Part shown: piece after piece, positions 17,167 through 25,627 of the stretch
Position numbering within the stretch: position 1 is the first letter of the stretch
Layout: each line of letters begins with the position of its first letter
From: Planctomycetota bacterium
Lineage (GTDB): Bacteria; Planctomycetota; UBA1135; GCA-002686595
Direction: 5' to 3'
Assembly: GCA_020638855.1 (NCBI GenBank)
Contig: JACKHT010000002.1
Coordinates: forward strand, 248,001-312,000
DNA length: 64,000 nt
Notes under the pieces: generated by a model
What the model saw: the letters and a program-made list of their open reading frames with translations, nothing else
Told to the model about the DNA's origin: nothing
The model's database searches: none
Translations under genes and position numbers: made by a program

Positions 17167-17970
17167 TTAACGTCCTTGGGACAAGCGATCGGCGAGAAAG
17201 TCGGGGAGTTCGGGTACGGCGCGGATGGCTTCCGCAGCCGCCTGGTGGTCGTATTCCAACCGCTGGAAGGTCACCACATCCCCATCGAACAGAACGTAGG
17301 AAAGGCGGGGGTCGTCGTCGCGGGGTTGGCCCACCGACCCCACGTTGACGATCGTTTTGGCGCTTTGCAGCGAGGCGATGCGGATGCTGGCGCCGTGGTC
17401 TTTGGGACGGCGCACGCGGCCGTCATCGGTGTAGATGCAGGGCACGTGGCTGTGGCCAATGAAGCACAGCGGGCGATCCATGGCCGCGAAGTTGGCCTGC
17501 ATCTTCTCGTGGTCCTGGCCGTCGCGCGGCAGGATGTACTCGCGCACCGGGTCGCGCGGCGAGCCGTGGGCGAACATGGCGCGCTCGTCGCGCTCGGCCG
17601 AGTGCAAGCCGCCCAAAAACTCCCAGAAGGCGTCCGCCCGCTCGGGGTCGCGACCGATTTCCTCGCGGGTCCACTCGATCGCGGCGCGCGCCTTGGGATT
17701 GAAGTCCGCGGCGTGGAACAGGAGCGCGTCCTCGTGGTTGCCCATCAGACACAGCCCGGCCACGATGCCCGCCTCGGGGTCGGGTTGGATCAGCTCCATG
17801 ACCCGCGCCAAGCACTGGCGCGGCTCGGCCCCGTAGCCCACCACGTCCCCCAGGCAGACGTAGCGCTGGACCCCTTGCTCGCGGGCGTCGCGCAGGGCCA
17901 CTTCCAGGGCCGGCACGTTGCCATGCAAGTCAGATAGGATCGCGGTGCGGGGGTAGGTCACTAGACACAA
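17167..17970 (-). CDS. Calcineurin-like metallophosphoesterase
   Basis: A 267-residue cytosolic phosphoesterase with the family's dimetal motifs in order: AILSDLHGN (D-x-H), CLGDVVGYG (GD), MGNHEDAL (GNHE), then FAHGSP and IGHSHVP (GH and GHxH). The spacing fits the YfcE/protein-phosphatase-like group that includes diadenosine tetraphosphate hydrolase-like and cyclic-nucleotide-cleaving enzymes; the substrate cannot be read from sequence. A later MVTYPRT-like start is not available, so the ATG at 17970 is taken, although the first few residues are uncertain. It lies 30 bases before yidC on the same strand and may share its transcript. Confidence 0.85.
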   Translation of the reverse strand: MCLVTYPRTAILSDLHGNVPALEVALRDAREQGVQRYVCLGDVVGYGAEPRQCLARVMELIQPDPEAGIVAGLCLMGNHEDALLFHAADFNPKARAAIEWTREEIGRDPERADAFWEFLGGLHSAERDERAMFAHGSPRDPVREYILPRDGQDHEKMQANFAAMDRPLCFIGHSHVPCIYTDDGRVRRPKDHGASIRIASLQSAKTIVNVGSVGQPRDDDPRLSYVLFDGDVVTFQRLEYDHQAAAEAIRAVPELPDFLADRLSQGR

Positions 17971-18073
17971 ACGTCCGGGCTCTACCGCGCCGGACGCTGG
18001 CGAAGATTATCCTTCCCCGACCTAGGGGGAACAAGGGCGCGGGCCTGCGAATGGTGCGAAAGGACGGCCCGTT

Positions 18074-18967
18074 TTACGCCTGGGCGACCGGGGGGCGGCT
18101 GGCGACCACCAGTCCGGCCCATACCGCCGCACTGGCCAGGGCGGCGACCCAATGGCCGTGGGTCGACGCCAACCCCATGGGCAACAACGCCGCCAGGGCG
18201 AGCACGGCGCCCATCTTCGGGTTCCAACCGTGATCCTGGAAGCGGTGCCCCAGGTGCCGCCGATCCCCCACCCAGGGGGCTTGCCCCGCCAAGAGCCGCA
18301 GCCCAACCACCCGGGCCAAATCGAGGGTCGGAACCAGCAGGAACCAGCGCGCCTCGGGCTGGCTCGCGAGCAACACCCCGGCCAGCAGCGACCCGCCGTC
18401 GCCGAAGTAGGCCTGGGCCACGTCGCCCCCCGCGCGGTTCTTCGCGCGCAGCAACAGGTTCCACGGCAGCACTCCCAGGAACGGCGCCGCCAAGAGCGGC
18501 GGGAACGCCGTCCCACCCAGCGCGCACAAGAACCCATCGGCGTGATCGAAGGTATTGACCGCGTTTTGCGCGACCCAAGCCAAAAGCCCAATCCAAATCC
18601 CGGCCTCGCCGCCCACCTCCAGCCCCAAAAGCGCCGCGGGAACGCACTGCCCAAGCGCCTTGACACCGGCCCCCATGGGCCGCCAATCGTCGATGGCCCC
18701 AAGCACAAACGCCGCCAAGAGCGCGGCCCAGGGCAAGTCAAAGCCCGACACCCAAAGCCCCGCTAGCAACGCATACCCGCCCACGCGCGGCACGCTGAGT
18801 TCGCGCACCGCACGGCCTGCGCGGGTAATTCCAGATTCGCCGTTGGCGGCCACTTTCGCGGCCGAATCCTCCCTTTGGGCGCGTTGCCAGCGAACCCCTT
18901 GGGCCAAGGCCCCGCACACCAACGCGGAAGTACACAGCGCGAGCAGCGTGCGATACTCCTCGCTCAT
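18074..18967 (-). CDS. Polyprenyl-phosphate sugar-1-phosphate transferase (WecA/MraY family)
   Basis: Integral membrane enzyme that transfers a sugar-1-phosphate from a UDP-sugar to undecaprenyl phosphate, starting a cell-surface glycan. 297 residues with about nine hydrophobic helices. Family motifs are recognisable but partly altered: FVLGAIDDWRPM (DD pair), AVNTFDHADGF (usually NxxDGxDGL), FGDGGSLLAG (GDxGS) and DRRHLGHRFQDHGW (the HxHH-like loop). The altered DG loop suggests a divergent substrate or lineage. It overlaps nadD by ATGA at its start. It is not a good MraY match by neighbourhood, since no peptidoglycan cluster is nearby. Confidence 0.82.
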   Translation of the reverse strand: MSEEYRTLLALCTSALVCGALAQGVRWQRAQREDSAAKVAANGESGITRAGRAVRELSVPRVGGYALLAGLWVSGFDLPWAALLAAFVLGAIDDWRPMGAGVKALGQCVPAALLGLEVGGEAGIWIGLLAWVAQNAVNTFDHADGFLCALGGTAFPPLLAAPFLGVLPWNLLLRAKNRAGGDVAQAYFGDGGSLLAGVLLASQPEARWFLLVPTLDLARVVGLRLLAGQAPWVGDRRHLGHRFQDHGWNPKMGAVLALAALLPMGLASTHGHWVAALASAAVWAGLVVASRPPVAQA

Positions 18968-19638
18968 TCGAGCACCTCGGGCAGGGGGCGGTCCGGGTCG
19001 AGGCGGTACAAACCGCGTCGATGGATGTAGTATTCGACCCCATCGGGCAGATCCGCCAGCCCGCGCGAACCCGCGGCCAAGGCTGCGCGCAAGAACGACG
19101 CGCGACCCGGCACGGGCGGCAAGTCCAAGAACCCGTGGCGCAGCTTGTCGCAGGCCCAGCTGGGCAAGCGCCCCTCGAGCTCGGCCACCGGATCGCTGGG
19201 ATCGCCTTGGCGGCGCAACACGATCGGCTGGACCCGTTCCAGAAGTTCCAAAGCCCGGTGCCAGCCCGGGAAACCGGGCAAGTTGTCGCCCCCCAGGATC
19301 AGGTGCAGGCTCCCGGCCAACTCGGGTTCACGGGCCAGCAGCGTGTCGACCGTGTCCGCGGTGTACGAGGGCCCCGTGCGCGACAGTTCGAGCGGGTCGA
19401 CCTGGGCCCAGGGCCAATCGGCCAGGGCCAGCTCGAGCATGGCCACCCGGTCGCGGCCGCCGGCCAGCACTTGCCCCGGTTTGTGGGGTGGACGGGCGGC
19501 GGGCACGAACAGGATCCGCTCGAGCCCGAAGGCCTCCCGGGCGCGCTGGGCCACCGCCAGGTGGCCGCGGTGCACGGGGTTGAAAGACCCCCCATACATG
19601 GCCACGGGGGCGCTCGGGGCGGAAGGACGGGAATCCAT
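18964..19638 (-). CDS. nadD: Nicotinate-nucleotide adenylyltransferase
   Basis: Makes deamido-NAD from nicotinate mononucleotide and ATP. 224 residues. The nucleotidyltransferase signature YGGSFNPVHRGHLAVAQ is at about 15-31, FVPAARPPHKPG follows, then TGPSYTADTVDTLL and LILGGDNLPGFPGWH. The C-terminal half ends YYIHRRGLYRLDP, as in NadD. One oddity: the usual ISSTxIR phosphate-binding motif reads PGRASFLRAALAAGS, so the two hydroxyl residues are changed. The gene stop overlaps the next start by ATGA. It is divergent from the lipoprotein gene at 19820. Confidence 0.92.
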   Translation of the reverse strand: MDSRPSAPSAPVAMYGGSFNPVHRGHLAVAQRAREAFGLERILFVPAARPPHKPGQVLAGGRDRVAMLELALADWPWAQVDPLELSRTGPSYTADTVDTLLAREPELAGSLHLILGGDNLPGFPGWHRALELLERVQPIVLRRQGDPSDPVAELEGRLPSWACDKLRHGFLDLPPVPGRASFLRAALAAGSRGLADLPDGVEYYIHRRGLYRLDPDRPLPEVLE

Positions 19639-19819
19639 GGGTTACCGGGGGGCTTGGCCCGCCTAGGACCCTACCGCGGGCGGATTCTCCCCCCGGGTTG
19701 GACTTCTGTCCATGACCAGGAGTAGAATCCGAGCCACCGTTGGGTGCGGTCCGCCGCCCCCACCGTACCGTACACGCAGACTGTCCCCACAGTTCCAGCC
19801 CCCCTTACCCCGAGCGCCG

Positions 19820-20371
19820 ATGATCCGTCTCTCTCTCGCTTCCCTCCTGGCCCTCAGCCTCTTCAGCTGCAACATCTCGTCCCAGGGCCAGTACATGGAT
19901 GACCACTGGAGCATGAACTCGATCATGCCCCGGGCCAACCGCTTCTTCCTGGGCTACGACGCCCAGCAGGACGGGGAGTACCGCGATTTCGCGTACCGGC
20001 GCAAGTTGGACCTGGAATTGACCGTCCGTCGCCAGTTCTTCAACCACAACCCCGACAACCCGAACCAGCCCGAAGTGCCCTCGCGCTTCGAACCGCGTCC
20101 GGCCAACAGCCTGATCTTCCACCCGCTGCGCTACATCCACCTCGAAGGCCTGCTCTTGGGCGCTGCGGCGATCCCGGTCACCGGTGGGTTCGTCCCGCTG
20201 CCGATCGACTCGATTCTGGGCACCGTCGACAAGGGTGGCTGGGGCGAGTTCTGGGGCACCGTCGACAAGAGCCTCGATGAGGACGAAGTCGTGACCGCCT
20301 CGGTCCCCGCCTCGCTCGGCGTGGAAGGCGAAGACATCCTGATCAGCACCGTCACCCAGACGACCAAGTAG
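19820..20371 (+). CDS. Small predicted lipoprotein, function unknown
   Basis: 183 residues starting MIRLSLASLLALSLFSCN, a signal peptide ending in a lipobox (LFSC), so probably lipid-anchored in the cell envelope. A longer frame from 19712 exists, but its extra residues are Pro/Arg-rich and precede the signal peptide, so the ATG at 19820 is chosen. The mature part is polar, with tyrosines and prolines (YDAQQDGEYRDFAYRRKLDL; HNPDNPNQPEVPSRF). It ends with a hydrophobic stretch (LEGLLLGAAAIPVTGGFVPL) and an acidic C-terminus. No known domain was recognised. A strong hairpin follows 18 bases after the stop. Confidence 0.75.
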   Translation: MIRLSLASLLALSLFSCNISSQGQYMDDHWSMNSIMPRANRFFLGYDAQQDGEYRDFAYRRKLDLELTVRRQFFNHNPDNPNQPEVPSRFEPRPANSLIFHPLRYIHLEGLLLGAAAIPVTGGFVPLPIDSILGTVDKGGWGEFWGTVDKSLDEDEVVTASVPASLGVEGEDILISTVTQTTK

Positions 20372-20389
20372 CCACTCGCTGGCCCAACC

Positions 20390-20429
20390 CCGCGGGGCCC
20401 CGCTGCAAGCGTGCAGTGGGGCCCCGCGG
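20390..20429. terminator. Bidirectional hairpin terminator
   Basis: Perfect 12-base inverted repeat CCGCGGGGCCCC / GGGGCCCCGCGG with a further GCTGCA/TGCAGT-like inner pairing. It lies between the convergent ends of the lipoprotein gene (20371) and miaA (20435). The T-tract is weak (TCGTTTC on the plus strand), so it may be a blocking hairpin more than a classic intrinsic terminator. Confidence 0.8.
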
Positions 20430-20434
20430 TCGTT

Positions 20435-21382
20435 TCAGCGGACGAGGTGCGCGTGGGCTTGGTCAAGCCGGTCGATGGCATCGCCCGCGATCCACTGGAT
20501 CGCGAACTTGCGGTACCAAGTCCGCTGCCGGCGCGCGAACTGGCGCGTGCGTAGGACGACTTCCTCGAGCGCCCCTGCGCGGTCGAGCGTGCCGTCGGCC
20601 CAGTCGAGCATGGTGCGGTACCCGAGCGCCTGGATTGCACTGGCGCCGAGCCCAGGGTGCTCGCGCAGGCGCACGGCCTCGTCGCGCCAGCCCAGCTCGA
20701 ACATTGCGTCGGTACGCGCGCGGATGCGCGCGTCCTGTTCGGGAACCGACCAGTGCAACCCCACCAAACGCGCGCGCTCGATGCGCGGGTTCGGGCTGGC
20801 CCACTCGGTTTGCCAGGTGGACAGGGTTCGGCCCGTTTGTTCGAAGACCTCGAGCCCACGGATCACGCGTCGCACGTCGTGGGCGTGCAACCGGGCGGCG
20901 GATGCGGGATCGATCGCATGCAACTCGTTCCAAAGCGCTTCGGCGCCCAGCGAATCGGCCTTCGCTTCGAGCCGCGCACGCAGCTCGCGATCGACGGGCG
21001 GACCTTCGAACAGCCCGCGCAGAAGCGCGGCCAGGTAGAACCCGGTGCCGCCCACGAACAGAGCCTTTTTGCCGCGCGCTTCGATCGATTCCATGGCACA
21101 GCGTAGCGACCCCAAGAATTGCTGCACGTCGAAGACTTCGTTGGGCTCGACCAGGTCGAGCATGTGGTGCGCCACCCGCGCGCGCTCGGCTAGGCTCGGC
21201 TTGGCGGTGCCGATGTCCATGCCGCGGTAGACCTGCATCGAGTCGAGCGACACGATTTCGGCGTCGAGCCGTTCGGCCAAGGCCAAGGCTAGCTCGCTCT
21301 TGCCGCTGGCCGTCGGCCCCACGAGCACCCAAAGGGGCACGCGGTCCAAGGGGTCGCTAGGCGGCGGAGGAGTCGATGCCAT
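20435..21382 (-). CDS. miaA: tRNA dimethylallyltransferase MiaA
   Basis: Adds the isopentenyl group to adenosine 37 of tRNAs reading UNN codons. 315 residues, normal length. P-loop VGPTASGKSELALALAE lies at about 21-37, then IVSLDSMQVYRGMDIGTAKP (the substrate-binding Asp, Ser and Gln), HHMLDLVEPNEVFDVQQF, and ALFVGGTGFYLAALLRG. The C-terminal RRVIRGLEVFEQTGRTLS and the TRQFARRQRTWYRKF segment that contacts tRNA are intact. No miaB or hfq is next to it. It ends against the hairpin shared with the convergent lipoprotein gene. Confidence 0.97.
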   Translation of the reverse strand: MASTPPPPSDPLDRVPLWVLVGPTASGKSELALALAERLDAEIVSLDSMQVYRGMDIGTAKPSLAERARVAHHMLDLVEPNEVFDVQQFLGSLRCAMESIEARGKKALFVGGTGFYLAALLRGLFEGPPVDRELRARLEAKADSLGAEALWNELHAIDPASAARLHAHDVRRVIRGLEVFEQTGRTLSTWQTEWASPNPRIERARLVGLHWSVPEQDARIRARTDAMFELGWRDEAVRLREHPGLGASAIQALGYRTMLDWADGTLDRAGALEEVVLRTRQFARRQRTWYRKFAIQWIAGDAIDRLDQAHAHLVR

Positions 21383-21479
21383 ATGGGATTTGTGTCAAAA
21401 CGCGCGGGGGAACCCCCTTCCTGGCTTGGCTCGCGGGCGCGGGAGTCTATCTTGGGGTTCGGAGCCCTCCCTGAGAACC

Positions 21480-22559
21480 ATGCACGCACTGCTTTTGTCC
21501 GCCGTTGCCCATTCGCTGCTGTCGTTCGGTGCCCCCCATCCGTTGGGCACCCAGGACAGCACGCCCCCGGATCAAGGGACCCCGATGCCGGTGCCGATCG
21601 ATCTGCCGCAGGGCTTGCCCGCACCGGGCAAGGGCCCGCTGCTCGCCTCCGATGGCCAGCCCGCGTTGCCCGGGCGCATCCCCGAGGGCACGAGTCCCGA
21701 AGCGATCGCGCGTTGGAACCAGGTGTTGCGCTCGAGCCGCGTCGGCAACACCGCCGCGGCGGTCGAGCCGATCCAAGCTTTCGACCTGGCCTTCGACGCC
21801 GAAGTGCGCAGCGATGTGGACGCCGCGAGCAACCACGAGGACGTGCGCTTCCAGTTCCTGGATGCCGCCGGCGGTTGTTTGCTCGCGCAGTTCGAGCGCA
21901 GCGGGCGCCTGTCGTTGCGCGGGCCCAAGGGCGACTACCTGTACGACGGCAAGACCTGGTCGCGGCTCGAGAGCCGCGAGGACAAGGAAAGCCGGCGCGA
22001 GCTCGACCGCTGGGTCACGATCGCGCGCAACTTTGTGGCGCTCACGCGGCCCGCTGCGATCCGGCTCGTGGACTTGCAGAGTTTGACGCCCACGCCGCCG
22101 GCCGAGGGCAGCTTGCGGCTCGAGTTTGGTGCGGGCCGGTATGTGTTCCTGCCGCGCATCGAGTTGATGGAAGAAGCCAAGGCGCTGCGCTGGCTCGAAG
22201 TCACCAGCCCCGACTTCCGGCTGTTCGACACCGGCCGCGACGATGCGCCCGGAACCGTCAGCGTCTACCGCGCGCTGCTCGGACTCGACGCCGAAGGGCG
22301 CATCGCCATGGCGCAGTTCCACGAAGACCACGGCGGCGCGGTCGACCTGCGCGGAGCGCTGTTCGCGCGCATCCGTTCGTGGGTCAGCCTGCCCTCGGGC
22401 TACACGCTGCCCAAGCAGCTCGAGACCTACCGCCCGCTGCCCGATCGCCCCGGCTTCGAGACCTTGCCGGGGCTCGACCTGTGGCTCAAGGCGCGCCGCG
22501 CGCAGATCAACCCCAAGGAACCGGGTTTGCTTCCCAAGCACTTCCAGCCGCCCGCGTAA
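21480..22559 (+). CDS. Predicted secreted protein, function unknown
   Basis: 359 residues from the ATG at 21480. It begins with a short hydrophobic stretch, MHALLLSAVAHSLLSFGAP, that could be a signal peptide though it lacks a strong basic N-region. A Pro/Gly-rich segment follows to about residue 70. The remainder alternates beta-like hydrophobic strands with charged turns (RLSLRGPKGDYLYDGKTW; LRLEFGAGRYVFLPRIEL; RWLEVTSPDFRLFDTGRD; AMAQFHEDHGGAVDL). This recalls outer-membrane lipoprotein-carrier-like or lipocalin-like beta folds, but no signature was found. It is divergent from miaA and convergent with mutL. The upstream frame to 21300 lies over the miaA start and is not used. Confidence 0.7.
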   Translation: MHALLLSAVAHSLLSFGAPHPLGTQDSTPPDQGTPMPVPIDLPQGLPAPGKGPLLASDGQPALPGRIPEGTSPEAIARWNQVLRSSRVGNTAAAVEPIQAFDLAFDAEVRSDVDAASNHEDVRFQFLDAAGGCLLAQFERSGRLSLRGPKGDYLYDGKTWSRLESREDKESRRELDRWVTIARNFVALTRPAAIRLVDLQSLTPTPPAEGSLRLEFGAGRYVFLPRIELMEEAKALRWLEVTSPDFRLFDTGRDDAPGTVSVYRALLGLDAEGRIAMAQFHEDHGGAVDLRGALFARIRSWVSLPSGYTLPKQLETYRPLPDRPGFETLPGLDLWLKARRAQINPKEPGLLPKHFQPPA

Positions 22560-22608
22560 CGCTGCGGCATGCTTGGCCGCGCTGAACCGAGGGCCACCCC
22601 CACCGCGA

Positions 22609-24429
22609 TCAACGCCGGTGGAAGGCCTTCTCCAAATCCGCCAAGGTGAAGCGCACCCGCGTAGGCCGGCTGTGCGGGCAGGTCTGATCGCTTTCCAACT
22701 CGGACGCACGCACGAGCAGGCTTTGGATGTCGCTCTCGCTGAGCACGTCCCCTGCCATGATCGACGAACGGCAGGCGGCCGAGTGCAGCACCTCTTCGAT
22801 CACGTCCTCGGCCTGGGGTAGTTTGCCCTCGCGCACCAGGATCTCGATCAGGTCGCGCACGACCCCTTCGGCATCGGGGTTGCGCAGGCGGTTGGGCAGC
22901 CCGTGCACGGCCAGGGTGGTTTCCCCAAAGGGCTCGACCAGGATGCCGATGCGCTCGAGATCCTCTTGGAACTCCGCCATGCGCTTCACATCGGCGCGGG
23001 TGCACTCGACCATCTCGGGAATCAACAGGCGCTGGACCACGACCGCATGGTCGCGCACGTCGCGGCGCATCAGTTCGTAGGTCAGCCGTTCGTGCAGCGC
23101 GTGCTGGTCGATGATCTCGAAACCGTCGGGCAGCTCGCGCACGATGTAGGTGCGCGCCACCTGCAGGAACGGGCCTTGGAACGAGTCGGTTTTGGACCAG
23201 GCCGCATCGGCTTGGCCCGCTTCGCCCGCAGCCATCGCTGGCGAACCGGCTGCTTCGGCGCTGGCCACCGGACGCGGAGCGGCATCCTCGTGTAGGAACC
23301 GGCCGGGCACGTCGCGCACCACGATCGGGCCCATCGCGCCTTGGCTGGGCCGGCTGGGCAAGGGCAGGTAGCTTGCTCCGCTCTCACGCGCTTCGCGGCG
23401 CCACTTGGTTTCCAAGAGCGATTCGCCCGGTGTGGACATGTCGGTGGAAACCACCGCTTCGCGCAGGGCCTTGACCAACACGCCAAACATGCGTTGGCCG
23501 TCGCGGAAGCGCACCTCAGCCTTGGCCGGGTGCACGTTCACATCGACGCGCGCGGGGTCGAGCCGCAGGCGCAGGAACGCCACCGGCTGACGGCCCGGAT
23601 CGAGGAAGCCGTGGTAGGCGTCGCGCAGCACGCGAATCAACAACTTGTCGCGCAGCATGCGGCCGTTCAAGAACCACATCTGGCGCGCGGTGTCGCGCCG
23701 CGAAAAGCGCGGGGGCGCCACGTAGCCTTGCAGTTCGATGCCACCCGATTGGGTGCTGACTTCGACCAGCGCCTCGGACAGCTCGCCGCCAAAGGTACGC
23801 CGGATGCGCCCGTGGAAATCCATTTCGGGCTCCACGTCGAACACGCGCTTGCCCCCGTGGGTGGTCACGAAGCCGATGCCATCGTGGGCCAGAGCGATGC
23901 GTTGCACCACGTCGAGGCAGCGCGCCAATTCGGTCGAGGTGGTCTTGAGGAACTGGCGCCGCGCGGGGGTGTTGTAGAACAGGTCGCGGATTTCGACCGA
24001 GGTGCCCACCGGCGCGGCAGCGGGCTCGACCGAGCCCACGCGGCCGCCTTCGGCTTGGATCGAGTGACCCGCGTCCTGGCCCGCTTGGCGCGTCAAGATG
24101 CGGCAGCGCGCGATCGAGCCCATCGAAGCCAGCGCCTCGCCGCGGAACCCCAGGCTCGCGATGTGCTCCAGGTCCGAAGCCTCGCTCAGCTTGCTGGTGG
24201 CGTGGCCCTCGAAGGCCAGCGCCAAGTCGTCGGCATCCATGCCCGAGCCGTCGTCGAGCACGCGCACCATGCCGATGCCGCCCTCTTCCAGGTCGATGCG
24301 GATGCGGGTCGCTCCGGCATCGATCGCGTTTTCGACCAACTCCTTGACCACCGAAGCGGGACGCTCGATGACTTCGCCGGCGGCGATTTGGTTGCGAACA
24401 ACCTCGGGTAGAACTTGAATACGGCCCAC
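22609..24429 (-). CDS. mutL: DNA mismatch repair protein MutL
   Basis: Couples MutS mismatch recognition to strand removal. 606 residues. The GHKL ATPase is at the N-terminus: VRNQIAAGEVIERPASVVKELVENAIDAGA, DDGSGM, GHATSKL and LGFRGEALASMGSIA. The C-terminal domain has the endonuclease metal motif as DQHALHERLTYEL (DQHAxHERxxYE type), ACRSSIMAGD and CPHSRPTRVRF (usually CPHGRPT). This indicates a nicking MutL and predicts a methylation-independent repair pathway. The linker at about 350-420 is Ala/Pro/Gly-rich. It lies 64 bases downstream of holA, probably at the end of the menG-to-holA operon. mutS is not in the window. Confidence 0.97.
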   Translation of the reverse strand: MGRIQVLPEVVRNQIAAGEVIERPASVVKELVENAIDAGATRIRIDLEEGGIGMVRVLDDGSGMDADDLALAFEGHATSKLSEASDLEHIASLGFRGEALASMGSIARCRILTRQAGQDAGHSIQAEGGRVGSVEPAAAPVGTSVEIRDLFYNTPARRQFLKTTSTELARCLDVVQRIALAHDGIGFVTTHGGKRVFDVEPEMDFHGRIRRTFGGELSEALVEVSTQSGGIELQGYVAPPRFSRRDTARQMWFLNGRMLRDKLLIRVLRDAYHGFLDPGRQPVAFLRLRLDPARVDVNVHPAKAEVRFRDGQRMFGVLVKALREAVVSTDMSTPGESLLETKWRREARESGASYLPLPSRPSQGAMGPIVVRDVPGRFLHEDAAPRPVASAEAAGSPAMAAGEAGQADAAWSKTDSFQGPFLQVARTYIVRELPDGFEIIDQHALHERLTYELMRRDVRDHAVVVQRLLIPEMVECTRADVKRMAEFQEDLERIGILVEPFGETTLAVHGLPNRLRNPDAEGVVRDLIEILVREGKLPQAEDVIEEVLHSAACRSSIMAGDVLSESDIQSLLVRASELESDQTCPHSRPTRVRFTLADLEKAFHRR

Positions 24430-24493
24430 GGGGATCCTCCTCCGGCGCCTATGGTATCAGGATGGGGGCGCCGATGGGCCTGGGCTCGGCGCG

Positions 24494-25627
24494 CTAGCGT
24501 CGAGCGTGCGACGGGGCCTGGGGCTTGCGGCGCCAGCGCAGGGCCAGGTGCACGAAGTCCACCACGTCCACCGTGGCCCCACTGCGCGAGCGTCGTTCGA
24601 GCTCGGTGACCTCCAAGTACAGCTTGCGCCACTCGGGCGCCGGGCGCTGGGCCAGGCGCGCCTCGAAGGCCTTGCGAGCCGTGGGCGTCGCCTTGACCCC
24701 GGCCGCCTCGATCGCGGCGTCCAAGGCCCCACCCCGCTCGAGCACCTCGCCCGCCGCCACGGTTTCGCGCAGCTTGGAGAGCAGCGCCGAAAAGAGCAGC
24801 GCGAGCAAAGCGCCTTGGTCGAGGGTACGCGCCCCATCGCGTCCTTGGAAACCGCTCTGGAACAGGCTCTCGATCCCCGCCACGGCGCGTGGAGCGTCGC
24901 CCGCGAGGAACGGGTCGGCCAGCTGGAAAGGCGAAACGGCGCCCTCCCACAGGATTTGCGAGCGCAGGTCGCCGCCGCCCTTGCCGAGCCGATCGAGCTG
25001 CCCGTCGAGCGCCGCCAAGTCGTTGCCCGTGGCCGCGACCACAAACGCCGCCTGATCGGGCGAGAGTCCGATCTTGCGCTCGCGCGCGCGGCCCACGAGC
25101 CACTGCACCAATTCGGCCTTGCGCGGATCAGGATCCCAAGGCGGCGGCGAGTCCCACAGTTTGCGGCAGGCCACGTTGAGCGCCCCGGCTTCGGTCAGTT
25201 CTTGGACCAAGGTTTGGTTGGCGCGCAGCCCGGCTCCCTGCAAAACCACCGGGCTGCCATCGCCGCTGCGCACGCGCGCGAGCACGGCCTCGGGGAAGGC
25301 TTGGGCGCTGGCGCTGGCGCCTTTCTTGAGCAGGGCATCCGCGCCGCGCACCAGGAACAACCGCGCGCTGGCGAACAACGCGCCGCCGAGCAAATCGCCG
25401 ATCAAGTCGGAGATCGACCCATCGGGATCGGCGCTGTCGAAGCGCACGATCTCCAGGCCCTTGGCGCTGGCCGCGTCGAGGGCCGCCTGCACCGCTTGGT
25501 CCGCGAAGTAGCGCTCTTCGCCGCGCAGGATGATGCAAGCCGGCAGATTCGGCTCCGCTAGGCGCCGGATCAGCGCGCGGATCGCCTCGTGCGGGACGGG
25601 CTCGGACTTGCGCTTGGCCTGGGCCAT
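24494..25627 (-). CDS. holA: DNA polymerase III subunit delta
   Basis: Clamp-loader subunit that opens the beta clamp. 377 residues with the usual weakly conserved layout: AAA-like N-terminal domain (CIILRGEERYFADQAVQAAL; VRFDSADPDGSISDLIGDLL; ASARLFLVRGADALL), a central LVQWLVGRARERKIGLSPDQAAFVVAATGNDLAALDGQLDRL typical of HolA, and a helical collar (SGFQGRDGARTLDQGALLALLF). Longer upstream frames run through ubiA in another frame, so the ATG at 25627 is taken; it overlaps the ubiA stop as TGATG. Its place in a quinone-pathway operon looks like operon packing and not a functional link. Confidence 0.9.
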   Translation of the reverse strand: MAQAKRKSEPVPHEAIRALIRRLAEPNLPACIILRGEERYFADQAVQAALDAASAKGLEIVRFDSADPDGSISDLIGDLLGGALFASARLFLVRGADALLKKGASASAQAFPEAVLARVRSGDGSPVVLQGAGLRANQTLVQELTEAGALNVACRKLWDSPPPWDPDPRKAELVQWLVGRARERKIGLSPDQAAFVVAATGNDLAALDGQLDRLGKGGGDLRSQILWEGAVSPFQLADPFLAGDAPRAVAGIESLFQSGFQGRDGARTLDQGALLALLFSALLSKLRETVAAGEVLERGGALDAAIEAAGVKATPTARKAFEARLAQRPAPEWRKLYLEVTELERRSRSGATVDVVDFVHLALRWRRKPQAPSHARR

